Shown here piece after piece: positions 1 to 6,074 of a stretch of DNA of 6,074 bases (the stretch's first letter is position 1; the number at the start of each line of letters is the position of its first letter). This DNA is from Firmicutes bacterium UBA4874 (GTDB lineage: Bacteria > Bacillota > Clostridia > Caldicoprobacterales > DTU083): the NCBI GenBank assembly GCA_002399435.1, contig DHDO01000005.1:31923-37996 (forward strand), given 5' to 3'. A program made the translations under genes and the position numbers. Below the pieces are notes generated by a model, which saw only the letters and a list, made by a program, of their open reading frames with translations, ran no database searches and was not told the origin of the DNA.

Positions 1-93
1 GATTAAGATGGAATGAGATAAGGAAAAAAGAATCCCGAAAACGGGCAAAGTACAAATGACAACCAATAAAAGGCAATAAGAGGAGGAAAGAAT
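1..93. other. Leader upstream of the solute-binding protein gene
   Basis: This is A-rich, apparently non-coding sequence ending in a strong ribosome binding site (AGGAGG at 81-86, 7 nt before the ATG at 94). A small perfect inverted repeat, CCCG-AAAA-CGGG, lies at 34-45. Its 4-bp stem is too short to call a terminator or operator. I see no convincing -35/-10 pair here, so the promoter probably lies upstream of the window. Confidence 0.5.
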
Positions 94-1719
94 ATGAAAA
101 GAGGAAAGCAGGCGCTTGCCTGGGTGCTTTCCCTATGCCTGGCTTGTGTGTTGTCATCTTGTACAGGGAATCAGGCCCCGCAGCCAAAACCTGCCGGAAC
201 TTCGTCCGTTACCGATCCCAAACAAGGCAATGCGAACGCATCAAAGGAGGGTAATGGAAAATCCGAAAAGCCGGTCAAAATGTCCATGTATTATTCGGAC
301 AATGCGACTTTTCCTTTCAAGGAAGACTGGCTCACCGTTCAAACCATTGAAAAAAAGTACAACGCGGATATTAAGTGGGAGATTATCCCTATTGCGGATT
401 ACTCCACCAAGGTTTCCCTGGCTTTGAACACAGGAACCAATGCACCGGATGTAATCCTGTATTCCAGGACGACCGGAGAAAATGCATCACTGGCGCTGAA
501 CGGCGCCATTGTACCCATCAGCGACTATTCCAAGTGGACGCCGAGTTTCAATGAAACCGTGAAAAAGCTTGGCCTGCAGGAAGATGTGGATATGCTGAAT
601 CTGAAGGATGGCAAACGTTATTATCTGCCGTCCCTTTACGACCTTCCATTTTATGACGGCGGCCTGATCCTCAGGGACGACTATCTGGCGAAAAAAGGGC
701 TGCAGGATCCGGTGACCTATGAGGATCTGTATGAAATCCTGAAATCCTATAAGCAGGACAATCCATCCTCCTATCCGCTGACCATTCTTTCCGGCCCCCG
801 GGTACTGTATCGTATGACCATGCCCGCCTGGGGCATCAGCTTGCATAAGAATTCCTCATCCGGCAGCAATGTGCTGAGCTGGGACTATGGCAAGAAGGAA
901 TATTTCGCAGGTGCGGTCAGTGAAAAGTATCGGGAGTATATGCGATTCTTTACAAAGTTGTACAAAGAAGGCCTCCTGGATCCGGAAATGGCGGATCCCA
1001 TTGATGCTGACAAGTGGAACCAGAAGCTGGCCACAGGCGCTTCCATGGCTACATATGCCTATTATGACCAGATCGGCGGCGTGGAGGCAGCCAGTGAAAT
1101 CAAAGGCTTCTCCCTGAACATGTATCCTGCTCTGGAGGGTCCCGCCGGTGCCCACCATCAGCCAAAGAGCAAAACCGGAACGGGTATCCTGTTTCCGTCC
1201 GCCACGGCAAAGCGTGATGATTTTGAACGTGTGGTGCGGACCGTGGATGCCATGTTCTTTTCGGAAGAGGCTGCAAAGATCTGGTGCATCGGGGTGGAAG
1301 GAAAAACATACACCATGAACGGTGACGAGATTGTTTATCCGGAGGAGATCACCACGGCAAAGGATGGTGTGTATAAATACATGCAGATTCAGTATGGTGC
1401 CGGCAGCGATGTGACGCAGAAAGTCTGGATCAACAAGCGGGAGATGAGCAAATACGACGACAATTACCGCGCCATCAACGAAAAAATCAACAAAATGAAA
1501 GATGTCATTCAGTATATTCCGCCTACGCCGCTGTTTGACGATTTGACTGCGGAAGAGGCTGCCAGTCTGCAGACGCCGCTGGCAGATGCCTTTGAACGCT
1601 GGAATGATGCATTCCTCACCGGTGCAAAGAGCATAGAAGGAGACTGGGATACCTATGTTGCCGAGATGGAGACATTGAAGATCAGGGAATTCTGCAGGAT
1701 GTACAATGACAACAAGTAA
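94..1719 (+). CDS. Extracellular solute-binding lipoprotein of an LplABC-type carbohydrate ABC importer
   Basis: This gene encodes a 541-residue secreted lipoprotein that should capture an oligosaccharide or sugar outside the membrane and hand it to the two permeases downstream. The N-terminus has a basic start (KRGK), a hydrophobic stretch at about residues 7-20 and a lipobox L20-S21-S22-C23, so Cys23 would be lipidated. A low-complexity Pro/Ser/Gly/Asn/Lys linker follows to about residue 60, then the two-lobed binding domain. The segment around 176-200 (YYLPSLYD, then a GGLILRDDYL stretch) and the following YEDLYEIL region are typical of the family 1 / LplA-like proteins of about 500-560 residues. 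The ATG at 94 is set by AGGAGG 7 nt upstream and by the signal peptide. The permease gene begins 44 nt after the stop. The substrate cannot be read from sequence; complex plant or host glycans, or amino sugars, are possible. The family call is firm and the ligand is unknown. Confidence 0.93.
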   Translation: MKRGKQALAWVLSLCLACVLSSCTGNQAPQPKPAGTSSVTDPKQGNANASKEGNGKSEKPVKMSMYYSDNATFPFKEDWLTVQTIEKKYNADIKWEIIPIADYSTKVSLALNTGTNAPDVILYSRTTGENASLALNGAIVPISDYSKWTPSFNETVKKLGLQEDVDMLNLKDGKRYYLPSLYDLPFYDGGLILRDDYLAKKGLQDPVTYEDLYEILKSYKQDNPSSYPLTILSGPRVLYRMTMPAWGISLHKNSSSGSNVLSWDYGKKEYFAGAVSEKYREYMRFFTKLYKEGLLDPEMADPIDADKWNQKLATGASMATYAYYDQIGGVEAASEIKGFSLNMYPALEGPAGAHHQPKSKTGTGILFPSATAKRDDFERVVRTVDAMFFSEEAAKIWCIGVEGKTYTMNGDEIVYPEEITTAKDGVYKYMQIQYGAGSDVTQKVWINKREMSKYDDNYRAINEKINKMKDVIQYIPPTPLFDDLTAEEAASLQTPLADAFERWNDAFLTGAKSIEGDWDTYVAEMETLKIREFCRMYNDNK

Positions 1720-1763
1720 ATAAGGTTGGGAAATGATTCAGGATCGGGAAAGGAGGAGCGGCT

Positions 1764-2681
1764 ATGCACAAGAAGGAAACCTTCCGTGCGCATTTTCATA
1801 AATACTGGTCTCTTTATGCAATGATGATCCTTCCCATGGCGTATTTTACTTTGTTTAAATATCTGCCCATGTTTGGAAATATTCTGGCATTTCGCCGATA
1901 TCGGCCCGGTATGGGCGCCTTTGGCACCGGCTGGGTGGGATCTCACTATTTCCAGCGCTTTTTTCGGGATCCCGCTTTCTGGGGGGCCCTTGAAAATACG
2001 TTCCTGCTTTCCATTTGTAATCTGGTCATCAATTTTCCCCTCCCCATTTTATTTGCTCTTTTATTGAATGAGTTGCCTGGGGGGAAGTTCAAAAAGACGG
2101 TGCAGACCGTCAGCTATATGCCGAGATTCATTTCCACGGTTGTGGTAATTGCCATACTGCATGAGATTCTGTCCCCTTCCGGAGGCTTATTGAATCGGCT
2201 TTTGGGAAGTGCGTTTGGATGGAATCCCATCTATTTCGTCAATGAGCCGAAATATTTCCGGGCCATCTATGTGCTGACAGGCAGTTGGCAATTTACCGGT
2301 TGGACGGCCATTATTTATCTGGCTGCCATTACAAATATTAACAGCGACCTGTATGAAGCCGCCGAGATGGACGGTGCCTCCCGGTTTCAGAAAATGAGGC
2401 ATGTAACGATTCCTTCCATCATGCCCACCATCATGGTGATGCTGATTCTGCAGATCGGGCACATGCTCAGCCTGGGCTTTGAAAAGGTCCTGCTGCTTTA
2501 TACGCCGGCCAATTCCAATGTCAGCGACATTCTGGACACTTTGGTCTATCGGACCGGGCTGATGAATCAGAACTACTCCTATGCGGCAGCCATCGGGCTT
2601 TTTTCCGGCCTGATCGGCCTGATCCTGGTCAGCACCGCCAATGCGGTCAGCCGGAAGGCCACCGGCGATTCCATATACTGA
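1764..2681 (+). CDS. lplB: LplB-type carbohydrate ABC transporter permease
   Basis: This gene encodes a 305-residue integral membrane permease, one half of the transmembrane channel of a CUT1-type sugar importer. About six membrane segments are visible, roughly at residues 18-40, 78-102, 118-135, 167-190, 217-237 and 272-292. The cytoplasmic EAA loop that docks the ATPase is clear: E198-A199-A200, then M202-D203-G204, followed by a TIPSIMPT stretch at 215-222. The segment after it (GFEKVLLLYTP at 238-248, then DILDTLVYRTGL) and the C-terminus (SRKATGDSIY) are characteristic of the LplB branch rather than of UgpA/MalF in general. The ATG at 1764 is supported by AAAGGAGG ending 7 nt upstream. 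It would pair with the LplC-type partner encoded 13 nt downstream. The symbol follows the family; nothing here proves the lplB substrate of other species. Confidence 0.93.
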   Translation: MHKKETFRAHFHKYWSLYAMMILPMAYFTLFKYLPMFGNILAFRRYRPGMGAFGTGWVGSHYFQRFFRDPAFWGALENTFLLSICNLVINFPLPILFALLLNELPGGKFKKTVQTVSYMPRFISTVVVIAILHEILSPSGGLLNRLLGSAFGWNPIYFVNEPKYFRAIYVLTGSWQFTGWTAIIYLAAITNINSDLYEAAEMDGASRFQKMRHVTIPSIMPTIMVMLILQIGHMLSLGFEKVLLLYTPANSNVSDILDTLVYRTGLMNQNYSYAAAIGLFSGLIGLILVSTANAVSRKATGDSIY

Positions 2682-2687
2682 GGAGGG
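2681..2687 (+). promoter_or_regulatory. Ribosome binding site fixing the lplC start
   Basis: AGGAGGG begins on the last base of the lplB stop codon and sits 7 nt before the ATG at 2695, the same spacing as at the two upstream genes. It favours 2695 over the longer in-frame ATG at 2641, which lies inside lplB and has no comparable site. Confidence 0.8.
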
Positions 2688-2694
2688 CAGGGAT

Positions 2695-3612
2695 ATGCAG
2701 ATGGCAAAGGGAGAAAGGGAAATGCACAAGTCAGGCAGACTATCGAAGGCCGGGAATCGGAAGTGGTTCACATGGCTAGATACAGTGATTTACCTTGTAA
2801 TGATACTGACGCTGCTGATCTGCATCCTGCCGTTTGTGTATATGCTGGCGCTTTCCTTTTCCAGCCCCAGGGCTATCATGAATTTTCGGGTCTCGTTCTG
2901 GCCGGTGGGATTCCAGGCGGAGTCCTACCGACAGATTTTCCGTTATCCGCAGTTTTTTCACGCCTATGGGAATACCTTTCTTTATACCCTGGCAGGGACA
3001 GGCATTGCTCTGGCCATGACCATTCTGTTTGCCTATCCCCTTTCCAAAACCTTTCTGCGCGGCAACAAAATCTTCATGAAAATTGTTGTCTTCTCCATGT
3101 TTTTCAATGGCGGGCTGATTCCGACCTATTTAATCATTTCCAACCTGCATCTGACGGGTACCCGCTGGGCCATGCTCCTGCCGTTTGCCATCAGTCCCTT
3201 TAATCTAATCATCCTGATCAATTTCTTCAAGGGAATTCCGGCGGAAATTGAAGACGCCGCCAGGATCGACGGCCTGGGATATTTCGGCATCCTGTGCCGG
3301 ATTGTTCTGCCGCTGTCCACATCCGCACTGGCTACCATCGGCCTGTATTATGCCGTATTTTTCTGGAACGACTGGTTTAACAGCTTGATTTATCTGAACA
3401 CTGAGCAATACCCGGTTATGCTGTTTCTGCGCAATATCGTACAGGGAACAGCCATGGTGGCGGATGGAGCAGGCTCCGCTGACCGCAGCAGTCTGGGCAT
3501 TTCCGTGAAATCCGCTGTTATTATCGTTTCCACACTGCCCATCATCCTGCTGTATCCCATGCTGCAGCGCTTTTTCATTGCGGGATTGACCGTAGGGTCG
3601 TTGAAGGGGTAG
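2695..3612 (+). CDS. lplC: LplC-type carbohydrate ABC transporter permease
   Basis: This gene encodes a 305-residue membrane permease, the second channel subunit of the importer, of the MalG/LplC (YtcP-like) type. After a basic N-terminus come membrane segments at about residues 29-54, 92-115, 126-149, 157-178, 208-224 and 272-290. The ATPase-docking loop reads E186-D187-A188-A189-R190-I191-D192-G193, followed by IVLPLS at 203-208, a slightly relaxed EAA motif common in this branch. The C-terminus, FIAGLTVGSLKG, is the usual ending of the subfamily (FVKGVMIGxxKG-like). The frame is also open from an ATG at 2641, but the ATG at 2695 has the ribosome binding site and gives the family's normal length. 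ATGs at 2701 and 2722 remain possible. The 13-nt gap from lplB implies one operon and coupled translation. No ATPase gene follows, so a shared MsmX-type ATPase elsewhere is likely. Confidence 0.92.
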   Translation: MQMAKGEREMHKSGRLSKAGNRKWFTWLDTVIYLVMILTLLICILPFVYMLALSFSSPRAIMNFRVSFWPVGFQAESYRQIFRYPQFFHAYGNTFLYTLAGTGIALAMTILFAYPLSKTFLRGNKIFMKIVVFSMFFNGGLIPTYLIISNLHLTGTRWAMLLPFAISPFNLIILINFFKGIPAEIEDAARIDGLGYFGILCRIVLPLSTSALATIGLYYAVFFWNDWFNSLIYLNTEQYPVMLFLRNIVQGTAMVADGAGSADRSSLGISVKSAVIIVSTLPIILLYPMLQRFFIAGLTVGSLKG

Positions 3613-3634
3613 GCATTTGGTGAAAGCACCATGC
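3613..3634 (+). other. Small hairpin directly after the lplC stop
   Basis: TGGTG (3618-3622) pairs with CACCA (3627-3631) around an AAAG loop. GCA (3613-3615) and TGC (3632-3634) can extend the stem past a two-base bulge. It begins one base after the lplC stop, where a terminator or 3'-end stabiliser would sit. No T-run follows, so intrinsic termination is not supported; an mRNA 3'-end or attenuating role is inference. Confidence 0.35.
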
Positions 3635-3730
3635 GGTTTCCGGTACTCTCCTGGGATTCATATCTGTCTGGCTGCTATATCGCATCAATGGAGTAATCTG
3701 GTGTATTCAGCCCGGGCGTCTGCAATGTGC

Positions 3731-3756
3731 GTAAAAAATACGGGAACGGTTTTTAC
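3731..3756. repeat. Inverted repeat GTAAAAA / TTTTTAC
   Basis: A perfect 7-base inverted repeat, GTAAAAA at 3731-3737 and TTTTTAC at 3750-3756, flanks a 12-base G-rich spacer. The A/T arms make a weak RNA stem, so it is a poor terminator. A protein-binding operator is an alternative. It may also be chance in an AT-rich gap. Confidence 0.3.
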
Positions 3757-3808
3757 TCCTGCTTCCGTTAAAGAGTCCTGATTCTTTTCCCGGATCCCTT
3801 TCTTTTAG

Positions 3809-3821
3809 CCGCAGTCTGCGG
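3809..3821. repeat. Short inverted repeat CCGCA / TGCGG
   Basis: This is a perfect 5-base inverted repeat with a 3-base spacer (GTC), about 65 bp upstream of the probable anmK start. It could be half of a regulator site or a minor hairpin. No T-run follows on either strand, and no family of regulator can be assigned. Confidence 0.2.
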
Positions 3822-3859
3822 TAGAATAAGGAAAACAGATATTTAAAAAATTGTACAGA

Positions 3860-3868
3860 TGCTATATT
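3860..3868 (+). promoter_or_regulatory. Possible extended -10 promoter element for anmK
   Basis: TGC-TATATT matches the extended -10 form TGN-TATAAT with one mismatch in the hexamer. It is preceded by an A/T-rich stretch (3837-3852) with no good -35 hexamer at the proper distance. Transcription would begin near 3875, giving a very short leader of about 12 nt before the TTG at 3887. This is motif matching only. Confidence 0.22.
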
Positions 3869-3874
3869 GGGATT

Positions 3875-3884
3875 GGGGGAGAGG
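3875..3884 (+). promoter_or_regulatory. Ribosome binding site supporting a TTG start for anmK
   Basis: The purine tract GGGGGAGAGG ends a few bases before the in-frame TTG at 3887, with the GGGGGAG core 5 nt from it. The other upstream TTG at 3851 has only AT-rich sequence before it. The first in-frame ATG (3947) lies inside the conserved ATP-binding motif, so it cannot be the start. Confidence 0.6.
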
Positions 3885-3886
3885 GA

Positions 3887-5101
3887 TTGATAACGGATTG
3901 CATTGGGAAAATCATTCACAAGAAAACCCGTATCGGAGTGGGAGTCATGTCCGGCACCTCGCTGGACGGCATCGATGTCGCATTCTGCAGCATAACCGGC
4001 TGCGGCACGGAAACCTGTGTGAAGCTGCTGCATTTTGAGACCATACCTTACGCTCCGGACTTCCGTGCCCGGCTTCTTTCCGTATGCGATGCGGAAAAGG
4101 GGAGAGTGGACGAAGTCTGCCTCCTGAATAAACAGCTGGGTGTGGAGATTGGAAAGGCGATTGTCCAGGCAGCCGGACGGGCCGGGATTTCCATGGATGA
4201 AGTGGACTTTGTCTCCTCCCATGGTCAGACAGTCCAGCATATCCCGGAGGCAGGCGCGACCCTTCAGATTGGTGAGCTTGCGGACATTGCCGCCATTACG
4301 GATACGGTGACTGTCGGAGACTTCCGTCCGTCGGATATGGCCTATGGAGGGCAGGGCGCCCCTCTGGTTCCCTATGTGGATTATCTTTTGTACCGGAGCA
4401 GCACAGTTTCCAGGATTCTGATCAATATCGGGGGAATTGCAAACCTGACCGCATTGAAGAAGAATGCAGGGCAGCAGGATATAGTGGCTTTTGATACCGG
4501 CCCCGGCAATGTGCTGATGGATCATCTTGTCCGGCTGCATACCGGCGGTGCCCGGACATATGACCGGGATGGGGTTCTGGCTTCCCGGGGACAGAGCAGC
4601 GATACATTTCTGGCAGACATGATCAAAAAAGATCCCTTTCCTTCCCTGACGCCGCCCAGGAGCACCGGACGCGAGCATTACACCGCTGCTTTTGCGGAGC
4701 GTCTGCTGGAACGTGGTCAGGACATGGGACTGTCCTTTGAGGATATTCTTGCAACTGTAACGGATTATACCGCTCTGGTTCTTGCCTCGGCAGTGAAGCG
4801 GTTTGTTTCGTTTCAGCCGGATGAGATTTATGTCAGCGGAGGCGGGTACCAGAACCGGTACCTGCGGGATCGGCTGGAAAAGCGGTTTTCCCATGAGGTT
4901 CTTTCCGTGGAGGCATTGGGGGTTTCAGGAGACGCCAAGGAAGCGGTGGCTTTTGTGGTATTGGGGAATGAGATGCTGTCCGGAAACGCAAATAATATTC
5001 CGGCAGCCACAGGAGCTTCCCGTCCCGTGGTGATGGGAAAGCTGGCGCTGCCATCCGGAACATTTTCCTTCGGTAAGTTGAAAGAAGGAGATGGCATATG
5101 A
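3887..5101 (+). CDS. anmK: Anhydro-N-acetylmuramic acid kinase (AnmK)
   Basis: AnmK is a cytosolic sugar kinase of the ASKHA fold that uses ATP and water to open 1,6-anhydroMurNAc and phosphorylate it to MurNAc-6-phosphate, a step of peptidoglycan recycling. The whole set of family motifs is present (numbered from TTG 3887): G19-V-M-S-G-T-S-L-D-G28 (ATP phosphate binding), S111-H-G-Q-T115, G144-D-F-R-P148 running into AYGGQGAPLVP (152-162, substrate region), INIGGIANLT, D203-T-G-P-G-N (its Asp matches the catalytic base of characterised enzymes), S317-G-G-G320 (nucleotide side) and a late GVSGDAKEAVAF block. The product is 404 residues, a little longer than the roughly 370 of E. coli because of an N-terminal extension. 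The frame is open from another TTG at 3851, giving 416 residues, but 3887 has the better ribosome binding site. The stop overlaps the next start as ATGA. No key residue appears missing. MurQ, the usual next enzyme, is not in the window. Confidence 0.95.
   Translation: MITDCIGKIIHKKTRIGVGVMSGTSLDGIDVAFCSITGCGTETCVKLLHFETIPYAPDFRARLLSVCDAEKGRVDEVCLLNKQLGVEIGKAIVQAAGRAGISMDEVDFVSSHGQTVQHIPEAGATLQIGELADIAAITDTVTVGDFRPSDMAYGGQGAPLVPYVDYLLYRSSTVSRILINIGGIANLTALKKNAGQQDIVAFDTGPGNVLMDHLVRLHTGGARTYDRDGVLASRGQSSDTFLADMIKKDPFPSLTPPRSTGREHYTAAFAERLLERGQDMGLSFEDILATVTDYTALVLASAVKRFVSFQPDEIYVSGGGYQNRYLRDRLEKRFSHEVLSVEALGVSGDAKEAVAFVVLGNEMLSGNANNIPAATGASRPVVMGKLALPSGTFSFGKLKEGDGI
5086..5101 (+). promoter_or_regulatory. 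Translational coupling junction anmK / ABC exporter
   Basis: AGGAG at 5086-5090, inside the last codons of anmK, lies 7 nt before the ATG at 5098. The anmK stop TGA (5099-5101) overlaps that ATG as ATGA. This arrangement normally means the second gene is translated by ribosomes finishing the first, so both products should be made together. Confidence 0.85.
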
Positions 5102-6074
5102 AAAAGCTTTTGCGTCTGATTCGTCGATACATGCCCGACTATGGACGGAAACTGTTGTTTTTCGTTTTGCTCACAACGATCGTCGCCATAAGCGAGATGC
5201 TGACTCTCAGCATGACCGGATCCATCAGTGAAGCAGCGAAGTCCATCGACTTGCCGGCTATCCGGAAAACCGCATTGGTCATGGCAGCTGCCACTCTCGT
5301 GAAGCTTATTTTTGGTCTGATCCGGACTTTTCTGGCCGGTCACTGTTCCGGTGAAGCGGAAGATCGGCTGCGCGTTGCCTTCGCAAAGCAGCATATTTTT
5401 GCTCCCTACCGTCGGATTGCCTCCCAAAGCTCAGGGGAAGCCCTCTCAACCTATGCCAATGACCTGCCCAAAACAGCAAAGCTGATTACATTGGATTTTT
5501 TTCAGCTGTTGTCAGAAATTGCATTGTTTCTGACTGCGCTGGTTTATATGCTGTGCATCAATGCATGGATCACATTGGTGTTCTTTACGCTGTTTCCGCT
5601 GCTGATGTTTGTGCAGGTCCGGATTTCCGCTCCCATACAGCCGCTGGCTGCAGACGCGGCGGCAAAAAAAGCGGAATACAATGCAGTTGTTGTGGACTCC
5701 CTTCAGAATACCACAACCCTTGTGGCTTACTCCCTGGAATCAAAAATGGAAGAGCGGTACATGGCCAGTTATCAAAAATACTTTGAGGCAACCAATAAAA
5801 GGATCGCCGTGTATTCCAAACTGATTTTAATCGGGCAGCTTACCTCATTGACTCCCTATCTGATTCTTTTGGTTTTCTCCGCTCTTTCCGTCATATCCGG
5901 CAGGCTGGCCTTCGGGGGATTTGTTTCCCTGGCGATGTTTGGCGAAGAAGCGAGCAATTTTCTTATCCAGTTGGCGCAGCGAATCAGCGGGATTCGCCAA
6001 AGCACGGCAAGCGGCTACAGGATGGCGGACTCTGTTTCCGGAGAGCCCGAGTATCTGGACGGCAATGTCGGCAA
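5098..6074 (+). CDS. Type I ABC exporter half-transporter, N-terminal part (cut by window edge)
   Basis: An open frame of 325 codons runs without a stop to the end of the window. It encodes the transmembrane domain of a fused permease-ATPase exporter (ABC_membrane / MdlB-like family). Six membrane segments are visible at about residues 19-40, 57-80, 133-152, 156-173, 241-266 and 270-290, with the long cytoplasmic extensions usual in this fold. Family landmarks are SGEALSTYANDLPK (112-125), matching the G-[DE]-x-x-S-x-x-x-N-D pattern, and YNAVVVDSLQNTTTLVAYSLE (194-214), matching the E-x-L-x-N-x-x-T-[IV]-x-[AS]-[FY] pattern before the second coupling helix. The nucleotide-binding domain (Walker A, ABC signature, Walker B) would lie beyond 6074 and is not seen. 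Such proteins move lipids, peptides or drugs outward and may pair with a second half-transporter encoded next. The substrate is unknown. Overlap with anmK indicates co-translation. It is not the missing ATPase of the LplABC importer, which needs a separate MsmX-type subunit. Confidence 0.9.
   Translation, partial: MKKLLRLIRRYMPDYGRKLLFFVLLTTIVAISEMLTLSMTGSISEAAKSIDLPAIRKTALVMAAATLVKLIFGLIRTFLAGHCSGEAEDRLRVAFAKQHIFAPYRRIASQSSGEALSTYANDLPKTAKLITLDFFQLLSEIALFLTALVYMLCINAWITLVFFTLFPLLMFVQVRISAPIQPLAADAAAKKAEYNAVVVDSLQNTTTLVAYSLESKMEERYMASYQKYFEATNKRIAVYSKLILIGQLTSLTPYLILLVFSALSVISGRLAFGGFVSLAMFGEEASNFLIQLAQRISGIRQSTASGYRMADSVSGEPEYLDGNVG

Larger units (their letters stand above)
3613..3886. other. 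Non-coding gap between lplC and anmK
   Basis: This gap of about 270 bp holds no credible gene. The only + strand ATG-initiated frame near its start (3631-3696, 21 codons) lacks a ribosome binding site and recognisable sequence. The gap contains three small inverted repeats (3613-3634, 3731-3756, 3809-3821) and a possible extended -10 promoter near its end. Its length, against 13-44 nt within the import cassette, suggests that anmK can be transcribed separately, though no strong terminator is seen. Confidence 0.6.

Noticed and set aside
34..45. CCCG-AAAA-CGGG as a terminator of an upstream gene
   Set aside because: The stem is only 4 bp and no T-run follows, so intrinsic termination is not supported.
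2641..2694. Longer N-terminus for the lplC product starting at ATG 2641
   Set aside because: It would lie within the end of lplB, has no ribosome binding site, and adds 18 residues unlike the family. The ATG at 2695 has AGGAGGG at the proper distance.
2187..2771. Open frame of 194 codons on the - strand
   Set aside because: It is opposite lplB and the start of lplC, with biased composition and no family features. It is a shadow of conserved permease genes.
3621..3634. Resemblance to a catabolite repression (cre) site
   Set aside because: Only the first half fits the consensus. The central CG and the second half do not match, and the position after lplC is unusual for control of the importer.
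3631..3696. Possible 21-codon peptide in the gap
   Set aside because: It has no ribosome binding site, its start lies within the hairpin arm, and its composition looks random.
4845..4862. Two GGTACC palindromes 6 bases apart
   Set aside because: They fall in conserved anmK codons (around GGGYQNRYL) and are explained by coding sequence; no sign of a repeat element or binding site.
3707..4894. Long open frame of 395 codons on the - strand
   Set aside because: It lies antisense to anmK, whose full motif set proves the + strand frame. The antisense translation is rich in His, Arg, Pro and Cys, shows no recognisable domain, and extends into the non-coding gap.
5553..5824. Short + and - strand open frames inside the exporter gene
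   Set aside because: They are out-of-frame shadows. The main frame from 5098 is continuous and shows the six-helix exporter domain.

Overview
The window shows a Gram-positive (Bacillota) chromosome segment of ordinary character, with every gene on the + strand. The support is a lipoprotein solute-binding protein with its own lipobox, strong AGGAGG ribosome binding sites spaced 7 nt from their starts, and LplABC-type transport genes. These families are heavily expanded in Lachnospiraceae-like Clostridia and in Paenibacillus. Base composition looks close to 50% GC. A genus cannot be named from this sequence alone.

Layout: positions 1-93 are a short leader. Then comes a three-gene carbohydrate ABC import cassette: the solute-binding lipoprotein (94-1719), the LplB-type permease (1764-2681) and the LplC-type permease (2695-3612). 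The second and third genes are separated by 13 nt, and the stop codon of lplB abuts the ribosome binding site of lplC. No ATPase gene is present, as is usual for this class, which borrows a shared MsmX/UgpC-type ATPase. A non-coding gap of about 270 bp with several small inverted repeats follows (3613-3886). Next is anmK, encoding anhydro-N-acetylmuramic acid kinase (best start TTG at 3887, end 5101). Its stop overlaps, as ATGA, the start of a gene for a type I ABC exporter half-transporter (5098 to the window edge). That gene runs off the window after its transmembrane domain.

How they may work together: AnmK opens and phosphorylates 1,6-anhydroMurNAc to MurNAc-6-phosphate during peptidoglycan recycling. 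The upstream LplABC importer could deliver a cell-wall-derived or other saccharide, but this rests only on adjacency, and the gap may mark a transcription unit boundary. The exporter is tightly coupled to anmK by overlap and is probably co-translated with it; its substrate is unknown. I see no mobile element, CRISPR array, RNA gene or clearly novel system. The most interesting point is the coupling of a muropeptide-sugar kinase with an ABC exporter.
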